Source: DATHGT01 sp035317605 (lineage in GTDB: Bacteria > Methylomirabilota > Methylomirabilia > Rokubacteriales > CSP1-6). Taken from it: 25,876 bases of DNA. Position 1 is the stretch's first letter; each line of letters begins with the position of its first letter. The notes beneath the pieces were generated by a model. It was given only the letters and a program-made list of their open reading frames with translations, made no database searches and was not told where the DNA came from. This document shows, piece after piece, positions 15,585 to 21,681 of this stretch. Location: contig DATHGT010000358.1 in the NCBI GenBank assembly GCA_035317605.1, positions 1 through 25,876 on the forward strand. Direction: 5' to 3'. Made by a program: the position numbers and the translations under genes.

Positions 15585-17075
15585 CTACCCTCCGGGCATC
15601 ACGACCGAGAACGTGGACTGCCCGAGCGTCACGCGGTCGCCGGGCCGAAGGACGATACCGGCCTCCGGCACCTTGTTGTCGTTGACGAAGGTGCCGTTTC
15701 TCGACGCCTTGTCGAAGATGAAGAGGCTCCCTTGCTCGTAGCGGAGATACGCGTGCTCGCCGGACACGTACTCGTCCCGGGTCAGCCGCAGGTCGTTCGC
15801 GGCGCCGGCGCCGATGGAAAGGAATTCCCGGTCCACGGCGTGCTCCTGCCCCGTCGCGGGGCCGGCGATGCCGCGAAGGATCGCGGCCGGCTGTCCGCTC
15901 GTCGGAGCGGGGAAGTACTGGCCGATGATCACGGTCTCGCGGCGCGGAGGGGCGGCCGGCTCGTCGGCCGTCCTGGTTGTGATGGGGCGTGGCGCCACGC
16001 GCCCGATGGGTTCTGCCGTCGTGCTTGTCGTTATCGGCGTGCGACGACGCCGGAACAAGAGCGCGGCTCCGATGACCAGCAAGGCCAGGAGGGCCAGCAG
16101 GAGGATCAGTGACCACCAATTCAGTGGCCACCAATTCAGTGGCCACCAATCCTGCCACCACTTCTTCCGCGGCTCAATCTTCGTCGTCACGAGGAGCGCG
16201 GGGATCTTGTCCGAGAGCTTGGCCAGCAGGACCGCCCCGTTCGGACGTTTGAGCGCGATCGCCGCGTTCTGGGTGGCGCGCCCGCTCGGGTCCGCGTTAT
16301 AGGAAAAACGGACGGTCGCCGAGTTGGTTTCGAGCTGGTAGATCTGATCGAGTGCGGTCACGGTCACGACCTCGTTCCTGTACCCCGTGCCGGTGGTCGC
16401 GCTGGCCAGGCCGGAAAGCACGTCTTCGTAAGGTCGCCCGGTTTTCCCCCGGAATATGGTGTAGATCGGGATGGATCTGGCCTGGGATTCGTTGACGACC
16501 TGGTCGAGCGTCGGCGCGCTGCCTTCGTCCTTGCCGTCGGTGAGGACGACGATGATCCGCCGTATCTGGGGATCGTCCTTGAAGCCCTCTCGGAGCGTGT
16601 TGTAGAGAGCCTGATAGAGTCTCGTCTGCTTGTCCTTGGCGTCCGCCAGTTGCAGCGCGGCCGCGATCGCGTCGCGCGGCTGCTCGAACGAGACCGCGGG
16701 CCGCTCCTTGTCGCCAAAGAACGTGAGGGCGAACTGATCCTGACGGCGCGTGTTCTTCAGGAACGCGGGGAGCGCGCTCTTGATGTCGTTCATGGGCGCG
16801 CCGTTCATCGAGCCGCTCACGTCGACCAGGAACAGGAGATTCAATCGCTGGTCCTGCGTCTCCTTGGCGGTCGCGACCGGCTTGTCGTCGATCAGGAGGC
16901 CGAAGTCCGACGATTTGGGGACCGCGCCGGGCGGGAATTGGACGACCGCGGTGAGCTCGCCGGCGGAGTTGACGAAGGAGGACCGGAGACGGAGCGTCTC
17001 CGGTTGCGCCGCCGCCATGGACACCGACGGCACGAACAGGAAACCGACGGCCACCAGGAACGTGAGCCATGTCAT
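15585..17075 (-). CDS. VWA-TM-FHA transmembrane protein, putative phosphothreonine reader
   Basis: A 496-residue protein. The ATG at 17075 is preferred over an upstream start at 17153 because GAGGTG lies 5 bases before it and a signal peptide begins at once (cleavage probably after SMAAA, about residue 23). The VWA domain (about 75-255) has a complete metal site: DVSGSM (85-90) and VVLTDGKD (177-183). A Trp-rich stretch with a repeated WWPLN (about 306-321) leads into one membrane helix (321-341), followed by RRRR, so the C-terminus is cytosolic. A linker rich in Thr, Pro and Arg precedes an FHA domain (about 398-492) with LSIG, SGEH (438-441) and SRNGTFVN (458-465), the usual phosphothreonine-binding residues. 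The stop lies 5 bases from the kinase stop. Nothing suggests that either domain is damaged. Confidence 0.93.
   Translation of the reverse strand: MTWLTFLVAVGFLFVPSVSMAAAQPETLRLRSSFVNSAGELTAVVQFPPGAVPKSSDFGLLIDDKPVATAKETQDQRLNLLFLVDVSGSMNGAPMNDIKSALPAFLKNTRRQDQFALTFFGDKERPAVSFEQPRDAIAAALQLADAKDKQTRLYQALYNTLREGFKDDPQIRRIIVVLTDGKDEGSAPTLDQVVNESQARSIPIYTIFRGKTGRPYEDVLSGLASATTGTGYRNEVVTVTALDQIYQLETNSATVRFSYNADPSGRATQNAAIALKRPNGAVLLAKLSDKIPALLVTTKIEPRKKWWQDWWPLNWWPLNWWSLILLLALLALLVIGAALLFRRRRTPITTSTTAEPIGRVAPRPITTRTADEPAAPPRRETVIIGQYFPAPTSGQPAAILRGIAGPATGQEHAVDREFLSIGAGAANDLRLTRDEYVSGEHAYLRYEQGSLFIFDKASRNGTFVNDNKVPEAGIVLRPGDRVTLGQSTFSVVMPGG
16107..16151 (-). repeat. 15-bp tandem repeat in the juxtamembrane segment
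   Basis: Three near-identical 15-base units on the plus strand (CAGTGGCCACCAATT type) at 16107-16121, 16122-16136 and 16137-16151. On the coding strand they encode WWPLN-WWPLN-WWSLI, just where the VWA-FHA protein enters the membrane. They differ by single bases. Confidence 0.92.
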
Positions 17076-17132
17076 GGGATCACCTCGGTACCGGGATCGA
17101 TCGGTGGGCCTCCCGGCTCGGAATCTGCCGAG

Positions 17133-17163
17133 ATGGTAGACGAAGACTCCCACCCATTGTCAA
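17133..17163 (-). promoter_or_regulatory. putative sigma70-type promoter of the VWA-FHA gene
   Basis: Read on the minus strand, a perfect TTGACA (17163-17158) is followed after 19 bases by TACCAT (17138-17133). Transcription would start near 17126, about 50 bases before the ATG at 17075. The spacer is two bases longer than ideal, so this is a candidate only. Confidence 0.45.
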
Positions 17164-17210
17164 GGGGCGCCGGCCCGGCCCCCCTCGACGCCCCGCCGCG
17201 TCGATGCCGG

Positions 17211-17216
17211 TATCAT
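17211..17216 (+). promoter_or_regulatory. -10 box (TATCAT) of the MFS gene, leaderless type
   Basis: TATCAT ends 8 bases before the GTG at 17225, which puts the expected transcription start at or next to the start codon. There is no ribosome binding site in this gap. No convincing -35 box is seen. Confidence 0.45.
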
Positions 17217-17224
17217 CACCCTCC

Positions 17225-18433
17225 GTGAACGGTCGCTGGCGGCAGCTCGCGTGGTTGTCGATCGCCGAGCTGCTCGCGCTCTCCCTGTGGTTCAGCGCTT
17301 CGGCCGTCTTGCCCGCGCTCGTGCGGGAGTGGCGGCTGGGCGACGTCGGGCGGGCCTGGCTCACCAACGCGGTGCAGCTCGGGTTCATCGTGGGCACGCT
17401 GGGGAGCGCCCTCGGCAACCTGCCGGACGTCTGGCCGGCGCGGCGGCTGATGGTGGTCAGCGCGGCGGCCGGCGCCCTGGCCAACGCCGCGGTCGCGCTC
17501 TGCGTGGATTCTCTCGTGCCCGCCCTCGTGCTGCGATTCCTCACCGGCGTCAGCCTGGCCGGGGCCTATCCGCCGGCCATGAAGATCATGGCCACGTGGT
17601 TTCGCGAGGGGCGCGGTCTCGCCATCGGGATCCTGATCGGCGCCCTCACGGTCGGCTCGGCGACGCCACACCTGATCCGGGGGATGACCGACCTGCCGTG
17701 GCGGCACGTCCTGCTCGCCGCCTCGGTCCTCGCGCTGGCCGCCGCCGTGATCGTGGCGCGGTTCGTGGACGAGGGGCCGTATCGATTTCCGGCCGCGCGG
17801 TTCGACGTGCGCATGGCGGCGGCGATCTTCCGCGAGCGCGGGGCGCGGCTGGCGTGCTTGGGATACTTCGGGCATATGTGGGAGCTCTACGCGATGTGGG
17901 CGTGGATCGGCGCCTTCCTCGCCGACAGCCTGGCCGCGCGCGGCGGCGGCACCTACGCGGGGCTCAACGCGAGCGTGGCGACGTTCGTGGTGATCGCCGC
18001 CGGAGCGCTCGGGTGCTGGCTCGGCGGGATGCTGGCCGACCGGTGGGGGCGCACGACCGAGACGATGCTCGCGATGGCGATGAGCGGGCTCAGCGCGCTC
18101 GCCATCGGCCTCACGTTCGGCGGCGCCCCCTCCCTGACGCTGGCGGTGGCGATCGGGTGGGGGATCACCGTCATCGCCGACTCCGCGCAGTTCTCGACGG
18201 CGATCACCGAGCTGTCGCCGCCGGCCTACGTCGGCACCGCGCTCACGACGCAGACGTGCGTGGGGTTCGCGATCACGATCGCCTCGATCTGGCTGATCCC
18301 GCTGGTCGCCCAGCACGTCGGCTGGCGCTGGGGATTCGCCGCGCTCGCCCCCGGCCCGTTCCTCGGCATCGTGGCAATGGCGCGCCTGCGCACCCTGCCG
18401 GAATCCCTCAAGCTCGCAAGCGGCCGCCGGTAG
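17225..18433 (+). CDS. MFS transporter, probable
   Basis: A membrane protein of about 402 residues with some 12 hydrophobic helices in two halves, typical of the major facilitator superfamily. The first helix is WLSIAELLALSLWFSASAVLPAL. A motif-A-like loop is seen in the second half (GGMLADRWGRTTETMLAMA), and its counterpart in the first half is degenerate (NLPDVWPARRLMVV). The substrate cannot be told. I prefer the GTG start at 17225, which follows a -10 box by 8 bases; an ATG at 17204 lies upstream of that box and would only add a non-conserved tail. Upstream in-frame sequence back to 17069 overlaps the opposite gene and is not coding. The gene is divergent from the VWA-FHA gene and unlikely to belong to the eCIS unit. 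Confidence 0.9.
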   Translation: MNGRWRQLAWLSIAELLALSLWFSASAVLPALVREWRLGDVGRAWLTNAVQLGFIVGTLGSALGNLPDVWPARRLMVVSAAAGALANAAVALCVDSLVPALVLRFLTGVSLAGAYPPAMKIMATWFREGRGLAIGILIGALTVGSATPHLIRGMTDLPWRHVLLAASVLALAAAVIVARFVDEGPYRFPAARFDVRMAAAIFRERGARLACLGYFGHMWELYAMWAWIGAFLADSLAARGGGTYAGLNASVATFVVIAAGALGCWLGGMLADRWGRTTETMLAMAMSGLSALAIGLTFGGAPSLTLAVAIGWGITVIADSAQFSTAITELSPPAYVGTALTTQTCVGFAITIASIWLIPLVAQHVGWRWGFAALAPGPFLGIVAMARLRTLPESLKLASGRR

Positions 18434-18447
18434 TACGCGAACTGCCA

Positions 18448-18569
18448 GGAGCGCCCCGGCTCGGACCGGGCGGGAGTACGCACATTTTCGGAGCCCCGGC
18501 TCGGACTGAGCGGGAGTACGTAAATTTTCAGGAGCGCCCCGGCGCAGCCGGGGCGATACGCGAATTGGG
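18448..18569. repeat. three-copy GC-rich intergenic repeat (REP-like)
   Basis: Three imperfect direct repeats of about 41-42 bases start at 18448, 18490 and 18531. Each opens with GGAGC(GC)CCCGGC, has a GC-rich inverted repeat, and ends with a (G)ATACG or AGTACG box; the first two copies then continue into an A/T-rich ATTTTC. The third copy holds a perfect hairpin, GCCCCGGC (18536-18543) with GCCGGGGC (18547-18554) around a GCA loop. The first two copies have weaker stems. Such units resemble REP-type elements that are often dispersed through a genome; only this cluster is in the window. Confidence 0.8.
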
Positions 18570-18575
18570 GGGTTT

Positions 18576-18599
18576 GGGGGGGCCATTTCTGGCCCCCCC
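18576..18599. terminator. strong hairpin, probable terminator after the MFS gene
   Basis: GGGGGGGCCA (18576-18585) and TGGCCCCCCC (18590-18599) form a perfect 10-base stem with loop TTTC. A long T run is missing (TCATTT follows), so termination is likely but not certain. It lies 26 bases before the next ATG. Confidence 0.55.
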
Positions 18600-18610
18600 A
18601 TCATTTAGGT

Positions 18611-18616
18611 TAAGCT
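18611..18616 (+). promoter_or_regulatory. -10 box (TAAGCT) of the four-helix membrane protein gene
   Basis: TAAGCT ends 9 bases before the ATG at 18626, with no ribosome binding site between. The spacing equals that of the other probable leaderless genes nearby. Confidence 0.35.
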
Positions 18617-18625
18617 GTCCGGGTC

Positions 18626-19069
18626 ATGCTGGCTCGGCTCGCCTCGTGGAGAACGCTCAAGAGCGGGGTCCTGCTCTTCTGGGCCGCCTGGTTCACGATC
18701 GTGCTGATCACCAACGTCTGCGACGCGCTCAAGGCCGGCCGCGTGCTGCCCTCGGGATGGACGTTCAGCTCGGGGAACTGGGAGCTGATGCTCAAGGTCA
18801 CCGCCGTGCACGCCACGCCGGTCGCCATCGTCGGCCTCATGTTCCTCGGGGTGATCGCGTGGGAGGCCCTCGCGGGCGTGCTCTTCTGGCGGGCCTGGGC
18901 GGCCGGCGGGCGCGGCGGCCTCGTGGCCTTCGTGGTGGGCCTGTCCCTCTGGGCCACCTTCGCGCTCGCCGACGAGGTCTTCCTCGCCTACGCCGTCGAG
19001 GCCGTGCACCTGCGCCTCTTCGGACTCCAGCTCCTGAGCGTGCTCGCGCTGCGTTTGCTCCCCGAGTGA
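18626..19069 (+). CDS. four-helix integral membrane protein, unknown function
   Basis: A 147-residue protein with four predicted membrane helices: about 14-32 (GVLLFWAAWFTIVLITNV), 58-82 (VTAVHATPVAIVGLMFLGVIAWEAL), 97-115 (GLVAFVVGLSLWATFALAD) and 120-145 (the C-terminal segment ending LRLLPE). Between helices 1 and 2 is a polar loop with GWTFSSGNWELM. I recognise no named family or catalytic motif. The ATG at 18626 follows a -10-like TAAGCT by 9 bases. It stands alone between a terminator-like hairpin and the convergent lipoprotein gene. High GC and ordinary codon use suggest it is native to this chromosome. Confidence 0.85.
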   Translation: MLARLASWRTLKSGVLLFWAAWFTIVLITNVCDALKAGRVLPSGWTFSSGNWELMLKVTAVHATPVAIVGLMFLGVIAWEALAGVLFWRAWAAGGRGGLVAFVVGLSLWATFALADEVFLAYAVEAVHLRLFGLQLLSVLALRLLPE

Positions 19070-19079
19070 GCGCCGGCCC

Positions 19080-19349
19080 TCAGGGCCGATCCACGACCGT
19101 GATGGTGTAGCCCTGCTTCTCCATGCACCGGTTGAACGCCTCGCGCTCGACCTTGTCTTCCTGGAGCGTCCGCAGCAGGCTGCGTGAGGGGGCCACCTTG
19201 CGGCACGCCCGCTTGTCGCGTTCGAGCGAGGCGGGCGTCATGCGAGGCTTTTCGTAGATCCACTCCTGGCTACTCGCGCACGCCGCCAGGAGCGTCGCGA
19301 CGCAGCAGAGGAGGGGGAGCGATACGACGGCGAGCCGGCGGGGAGCCAT
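19080..19349 (-). CDS. small lipoprotein, unknown function
   Basis: An 89-residue lipoprotein read from the ATG at 19349; a longer reading to 19475 would run through the opposite gene and place the signal sequence internally, so it is rejected. The signal peptide MAPRRLAVVSLPLLCC ends in a lipobox LLAAC, giving a lipid-modified Cys. The mature part is short and charged (EKPRMTPASLERDKRACRKVAPS) and has a second and third Cys (ACRK, FNRCMEK), which could form one disulfide bond. I know no function. It is divergent from the lipoprotein gene at 19372, with overlapping -10 boxes between them. The start has no ribosome binding site, consistent with a leaderless message. Confidence 0.8.
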   Translation of the reverse strand: MAPRRLAVVSLPLLCCVATLLAACASSQEWIYEKPRMTPASLERDKRACRKVAPSRSLLRTLQEDKVEREAFNRCMEKQGYTITVVDRP

Positions 19350-19357
19350 GGCGGTTG

Positions 19358-19364
19358 TAGAATA
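19358..19364. promoter_or_regulatory. overlapping bidirectional -10 element
   Basis: The seven bases TAGAATA read TAGAAT on the plus strand (19358-19363) and TATTCT on the minus strand (19364-19359). Each is a TAxxxT -10 box. The distance to the start codon is 8 bases for the plus gene (ATG 19372) and 9 bases for the minus gene (ATG 19349), so both messages would be leaderless. Confidence 0.5.
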
Positions 19365-19371
19365 CACGGCG

Positions 19372-19650
19372 ATGCGACGCGTGGGGATCGCGGTCGTGGT
19401 GGGGATGCTCATCGCGGGCTGCGTCACCCCGATCGTGCTGGAGCATCCCGCCACCAACGAGCGGGTGAACTGCACGCTCGAAGCGGAGCGGCTGGTCTAC
19501 GAAGTGCCGAATCCCGGCCCAGGCACCGACGTGCCGCGAGCGCGTCCATTCCCGGCGCTGACCACGTTCGACCTCGAGCAACAGTGCGCCGGATCACTGC
19601 TGAGCGATGGGTTCGTCTGCCTGAGCGGCTGTCAGAACTTGCCGCGCTGA
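19372..19650 (+). CDS. small lipoprotein, unknown function
   Basis: A 92-residue lipoprotein. The ATG at 19372 (MRRVGIAVVVGMLIAGC) starts a compact signal peptide with lipobox LIAGC; an in-frame ATG at 19348 would lie upstream of the -10 box and overlap the opposite start codon. The mature protein has paired cysteines (VNCTLEAERL, LEQQCAGSLL, FVCLSGCQNL) that could form two disulfides. No family is recognised. The gene is divergent from the lipoprotein at 19349 and ends 41 bases before the next start. The cysteine pattern suggests a small, stable periplasmic or outer-membrane domain. Confidence 0.78.
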   Translation: MRRVGIAVVVGMLIAGCVTPIVLEHPATNERVNCTLEAERLVYEVPNPGPGTDVPRARPFPALTTFDLEQQCAGSLLSDGFVCLSGCQNLPR

Positions 19651-19678
19651 GCAGGGCTCTCCGCGCTGGGCGTTGTAG

Positions 19679-19684
19679 TACAGT
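19679..19684 (+). promoter_or_regulatory. -10 box (TACAGT) of the FxLYD-like gene
   Basis: TACAGT ends 7 bases before the ATG at 19692, with no ribosome binding site in between. It is one of several such placements in this region. Confidence 0.35.
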
Positions 19685-19691
19685 GACACGC

Positions 19692-20081
19692 ATGCCTGGG
19701 AAGGGGTCGACCCGCATCGGGCGTCGGCGCGCGCTCTTCACCGTCGTGGCCGCCGTGCTCGGGTTGCTTCCGGATCTCGGGCGCGCGCAGGCGCCGCTCC
19801 ATCTCGCCTACACGGTGGAGCGTGGCGGCGCGGGCCCGGCCCGGGTCAGCGGCCGGGTGCTCAACGAGAGCAGCGTGGACGTCTTCGACGTCTACGTGAG
19901 CGCCGAGGCCCTCGACGCGAGCGGCAAGGTGCTGGGGCGGGGACTGTCGTTCGTGAGCCCGTCGATTCCGCCGCGCGGCATCGTGCCGTTCACGATCAGC
20001 ATCCCCGCGGCGCAGACCGCCGCCAGCTTCCGCGTACGGATCTCGTCCTTCCGTCAGGGCTTCGGCCAGCAGGCCGGATAA
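19692..20081 (+). CDS. secreted FxLYD-like beta-sandwich protein
   Basis: A 129-residue exported protein. The ATG at 19692 begins a signal peptide with an Arg-rich n-region (TRIGRRR), a hydrophobic core and cleavage near GRAQA. In-frame sequence back to 19584 overlaps the preceding gene and is not used. The mature domain has the pattern of FxLYD-type domains: RVSGRVLNESSVDVFDVYVSAEALDASGKVLG, then a Pro-Pro-Arg-Gly turn and SFRVRISSF at the end. These are small immunoglobulin-like folds found on the cell surface or in the periplasm; molecular role unknown. The convergent gene encodes a relative of the same length and layout. Between them lies a 7-base-stem hairpin. Confidence 0.78.
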   Translation: MPGKGSTRIGRRRALFTVVAAVLGLLPDLGRAQAPLHLAYTVERGGAGPARVSGRVLNESSVDVFDVYVSAEALDASGKVLGRGLSFVSPSIPPRGIVPFTISIPAAQTAASFRVRISSFRQGFGQQAG

Positions 20082-20100
20082 CCCGCGGTTCCCCCGCGGG
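20082..20100. terminator. hairpin between convergent genes
   Basis: CCCGCGG (20082-20088) pairs with CCGCGGG (20094-20100) around a 5-base loop. It starts directly after the stop codon of the plus gene and lies 5 bases beyond the stop of the minus gene, so it could serve both. There is no T run. Confidence 0.5.
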
Positions 20101-20105
20101 CGGCC

Positions 20106-20498
20106 TCAGCGGACGGTGTCGCCCCCGCCGCTCTGCACCCACTCCCACTGGAAGATCGACACCCGATAGCTTGCCGCGCGGGCAGGCAGGCGCGCTTCGA
20201 AGTAGGCGCCCGTTCCCGGAGGCACCTCGAGCGGCACGTAGGCGATCGTCTGGGCGATGACGGCGCCGGCGGCGTCCAGGCTGTTGACCAGCAGGCGGAC
20301 CTTCCGCGCCGAGAAGCCGTACTCGTTGCGGATCCGACCGTGAACGACGGGGCGACCGTTGGTGTCAGCGGCTTGCCACTCCAGGGTGAAGTAACGTTCA
20401 CCGTCCACCACGAGCGGTGTGAGCAGGGCCGCCCCGTGTGCGACGGCGGCGGCGCCGGCGACGAGCACGCACGCGAAGGCCAGGGTCTTGAACCTCAT
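20106..20498 (-). CDS. secreted FxLYD-like protein, relative of the convergent gene
   Basis: A 130-residue exported protein. The start is clear: AGGAGG lies 6 bases before the ATG, and a signal peptide (FKTLAFACVLVAGAAAVAHG) follows with cleavage near AHGAA. The mature part lines up with the convergent protein: VVHGRIRNEYGFSARKVRLLVNSLDAAGAVI corresponds to RVSGRVLNESSVDVFDVYVSAEALDASGKVL, and both have a Pro-Pro turn and an ASYRVSIF or ASFRVRIS strand. This suggests an old duplication of one beta-sandwich domain. It uses a normal ribosome binding site, unlike its relative. Function unknown. Confidence 0.8.
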   Translation of the reverse strand: MRFKTLAFACVLVAGAAAVAHGAALLTPLVVDGERYFTLEWQAADTNGRPVVHGRIRNEYGFSARKVRLLVNSLDAAGAVIAQTIAYVPLEVPPGTGAYFEARLPARAASYRVSIFQWEWVQSGGGDTVR

Positions 20499-20584
20499 GA
20501 TCTTCCTCCTTTTTTGATCCGATCATCGGGAGGTCCGCGCTATCTTCATCATGATGTCGCGTTGTCTCGGAACGTCAAGAGGCC

Positions 20585-20600
20585 TGGCACTCGTCTTGTA
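20585..20600 (+). promoter_or_regulatory. sigma54-like promoter candidate
   Basis: TGGCAC, 5 bases, TTGTA matches the -24/-12 layout of sigma54 promoters (TGGCAC-N5-TTGCA) except for T in place of the usual C in the -12 GC. It lies about 100 bases before the lipoprotein ATG at 20686. No activator gene is in the window, so this is only a candidate. Confidence 0.3.
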
Positions 20601-20685
20601 TCTCGTTCCATCGCGTCCGGCGCACCGCCCAGGAGGGCAAATGTTTTTCCCCAGCCCGGAGAACATTCTCCCAAGGAGGATAACC

Positions 20686-21411
20686 ATGAAGGCCTTCACG
20701 ACGTTTCTCACGATTTCCGTTTTCGTAGCCGCGACCCTGGTGGCCGGGTGCGCGTCGACGGCGCCGCTGCCGGGCTCGACCGCGTTCACCGGCGAGGTGT
20801 GGACGTGGGACGAGCAGGAGAACACGGTGACGCTCCGCCAGGCCGGGCGCGACATCCGCGTGCAGGTCACGCCGGACCAGCTGATCGGCCTGCAGCTGCA
20901 CTCGACCAAGACCATCATGGGCACGCTGGCCCCGCCCAAGGCGCTGCCGGTCGTGATGGTGGAAGGCCCGTCCACGGTGCTGCCGCGCGGCCCCGCTGAC
21001 GAGATGCAGCTCACCGGCACCGTCGCCATCGTCGATCCCGCGGGCAAGCTCGTCGTGAACACCCCGCAGGGCGCGATCCAGATCTGGCGCGCGACCGACG
21101 GCATGACGTTCACCCAGGGCAGCAACGTGCGCGTCCACGTCCGCGTGCAGCCGATGGACGTCATGATGGTCCAGCCCGGGCCGACCGGAGTCATCTCCGC
21201 CCCGCCGCCGATCCCGATCTCTCCCAGCGCGTCGCCGCGCACCGAGCCGGGTGACTACGCGATCGTGATGGGCCGCGTCGTCGCCGTCGACCCCGCCGGC
21301 GCCATCACCATCGAGTCCGCACGCGGCCCGGTGACGGTCCGCGTCCCGACCGCCTCACGCTACAAGGTCAACGACACCGTCGAGGTCCGCACGTCGGTGC
21401 ACCCCGCGTAG
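20686..21411 (+). CDS. lipoprotein with repeated beta-strand segments, unknown function
   Basis: A 241-residue lipoprotein. The ATG at 20686 is preceded by AAGGAGGA and starts a signal peptide that ends in lipobox LVAGC; the longer in-frame reading from 20551 has no such support. The mature part contains three similar small beta units: GEVWTWDEQENTVTLRQAGRDIRVQV (about 32-57), GTVAIVDPAGKLVVNTPQGAIQI (about 112-134) and GRVVAVDPAGAITIESARGPVTVRV (about 202-226). Each reads as G-x-V-x-x-V-D-x-x-x-x-x-V/I-T followed by a G-P/A-V/I turn, like a repeated SH3- or OB-type barrel. A Pro/Ser linker (about 175-195) separates the last two. Location is the cell envelope; substrate or partner unknown. 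A strong hairpin follows 20 bases after the stop. Confidence 0.85.
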   Translation: MKAFTTFLTISVFVAATLVAGCASTAPLPGSTAFTGEVWTWDEQENTVTLRQAGRDIRVQVTPDQLIGLQLHSTKTIMGTLAPPKALPVVMVEGPSTVLPRGPADEMQLTGTVAIVDPAGKLVVNTPQGAIQIWRATDGMTFTQGSNVRVHVRVQPMDVMMVQPGPTGVISAPPPIPISPSASPRTEPGDYAIVMGRVVAVDPAGAITIESARGPVTVRVPTASRYKVNDTVEVRTSVHPA

Positions 21412-21430
21412 GTCGTCGTTCGGTATTCGC

Positions 21431-21460
21431 GGCACGCTCCGGCGTGAGCCGGAGCGTGCC
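21431..21460 (+). terminator. perfect 13-bp hairpin after the lipoprotein gene
   Basis: GGCACGCTCCGGC (21431-21443) and GCCGGAGCGTGCC (21448-21460) form a perfect 13-base stem with a GTGA loop, 20 bases after the stop codon. It lacks a T run, but its strength and place favour a terminator or 3'-end stabiliser. Confidence 0.6.
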
Positions 21461-21533
21461 CAACGCCTCGCGCGTGTTTCGAGCGGCTCGTCGCCGCACG
21501 ATCGTGTCGCGGCTCTCCGTGCGATCCGTCGGG

Positions 21534-21539
21534 TATACT
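21534..21539 (+). promoter_or_regulatory. -10 box (TATACT) of tRNA-Glu
   Basis: TATACT ends 9 bases before the 5' end of the tRNA, so the transcript would begin close to the mature end. No good -35 box is seen. Confidence 0.45.
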
Positions 21540-21548
21540 GTCGTGGCT

Positions 21549-21627
21549 GACCCCGTCGTCTAGCCTGGCCCAGGACGCGACCCTTTCAAGGTCGAGACCG
21601 CGGGTTCGAATCCCGCCGGGGTCACCA
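21549..21627 (+). tRNA. tRNA-Glu (anticodon TTC)
   Basis: The full cloverleaf can be folded. The acceptor stem is GACCCCG with CGGGGTC. The D arm is GTC...GAC, with a loop two bases longer than in Escherichia coli tRNA-Glu. The anticodon stem is CGACC/GGTCG with loop CTTTCAA (anticodon TTC), and the T arm is GCGGG-TTCGAAT-CCCGC. The discriminator A is followed by an encoded CCA (21625-21627). An integrase gene starts 79 bases downstream, so the 3' end is the probable integration site of the element that follows. Confidence 0.96.
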
Positions 21628-21650
21628 CCTCCCCCTAACTACTCGAAATA

Positions 21651-21664
21651 CCTGTGTTCACAGG
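21651..21664. repeat. inverted repeat near the element's left end
   Basis: CCTGTG (21651-21656) and CACAGG (21659-21664) are perfectly inverted around TT, 24 bases after the tRNA CCA. It could be part of the attachment region or an operator in front of the integrase; there is no direct proof of either. Confidence 0.4.
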
Positions 21665-21681
21665 CCTTCGCGCCGCTCCGC

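Noticed and set aside
17251..19110. 619-codon plus-strand frame across the MFS gene and the next gene
   Set aside because: It runs through the intergenic repeats and hairpin and is Arg-rich; the two genes in other frames have clear membrane helices.
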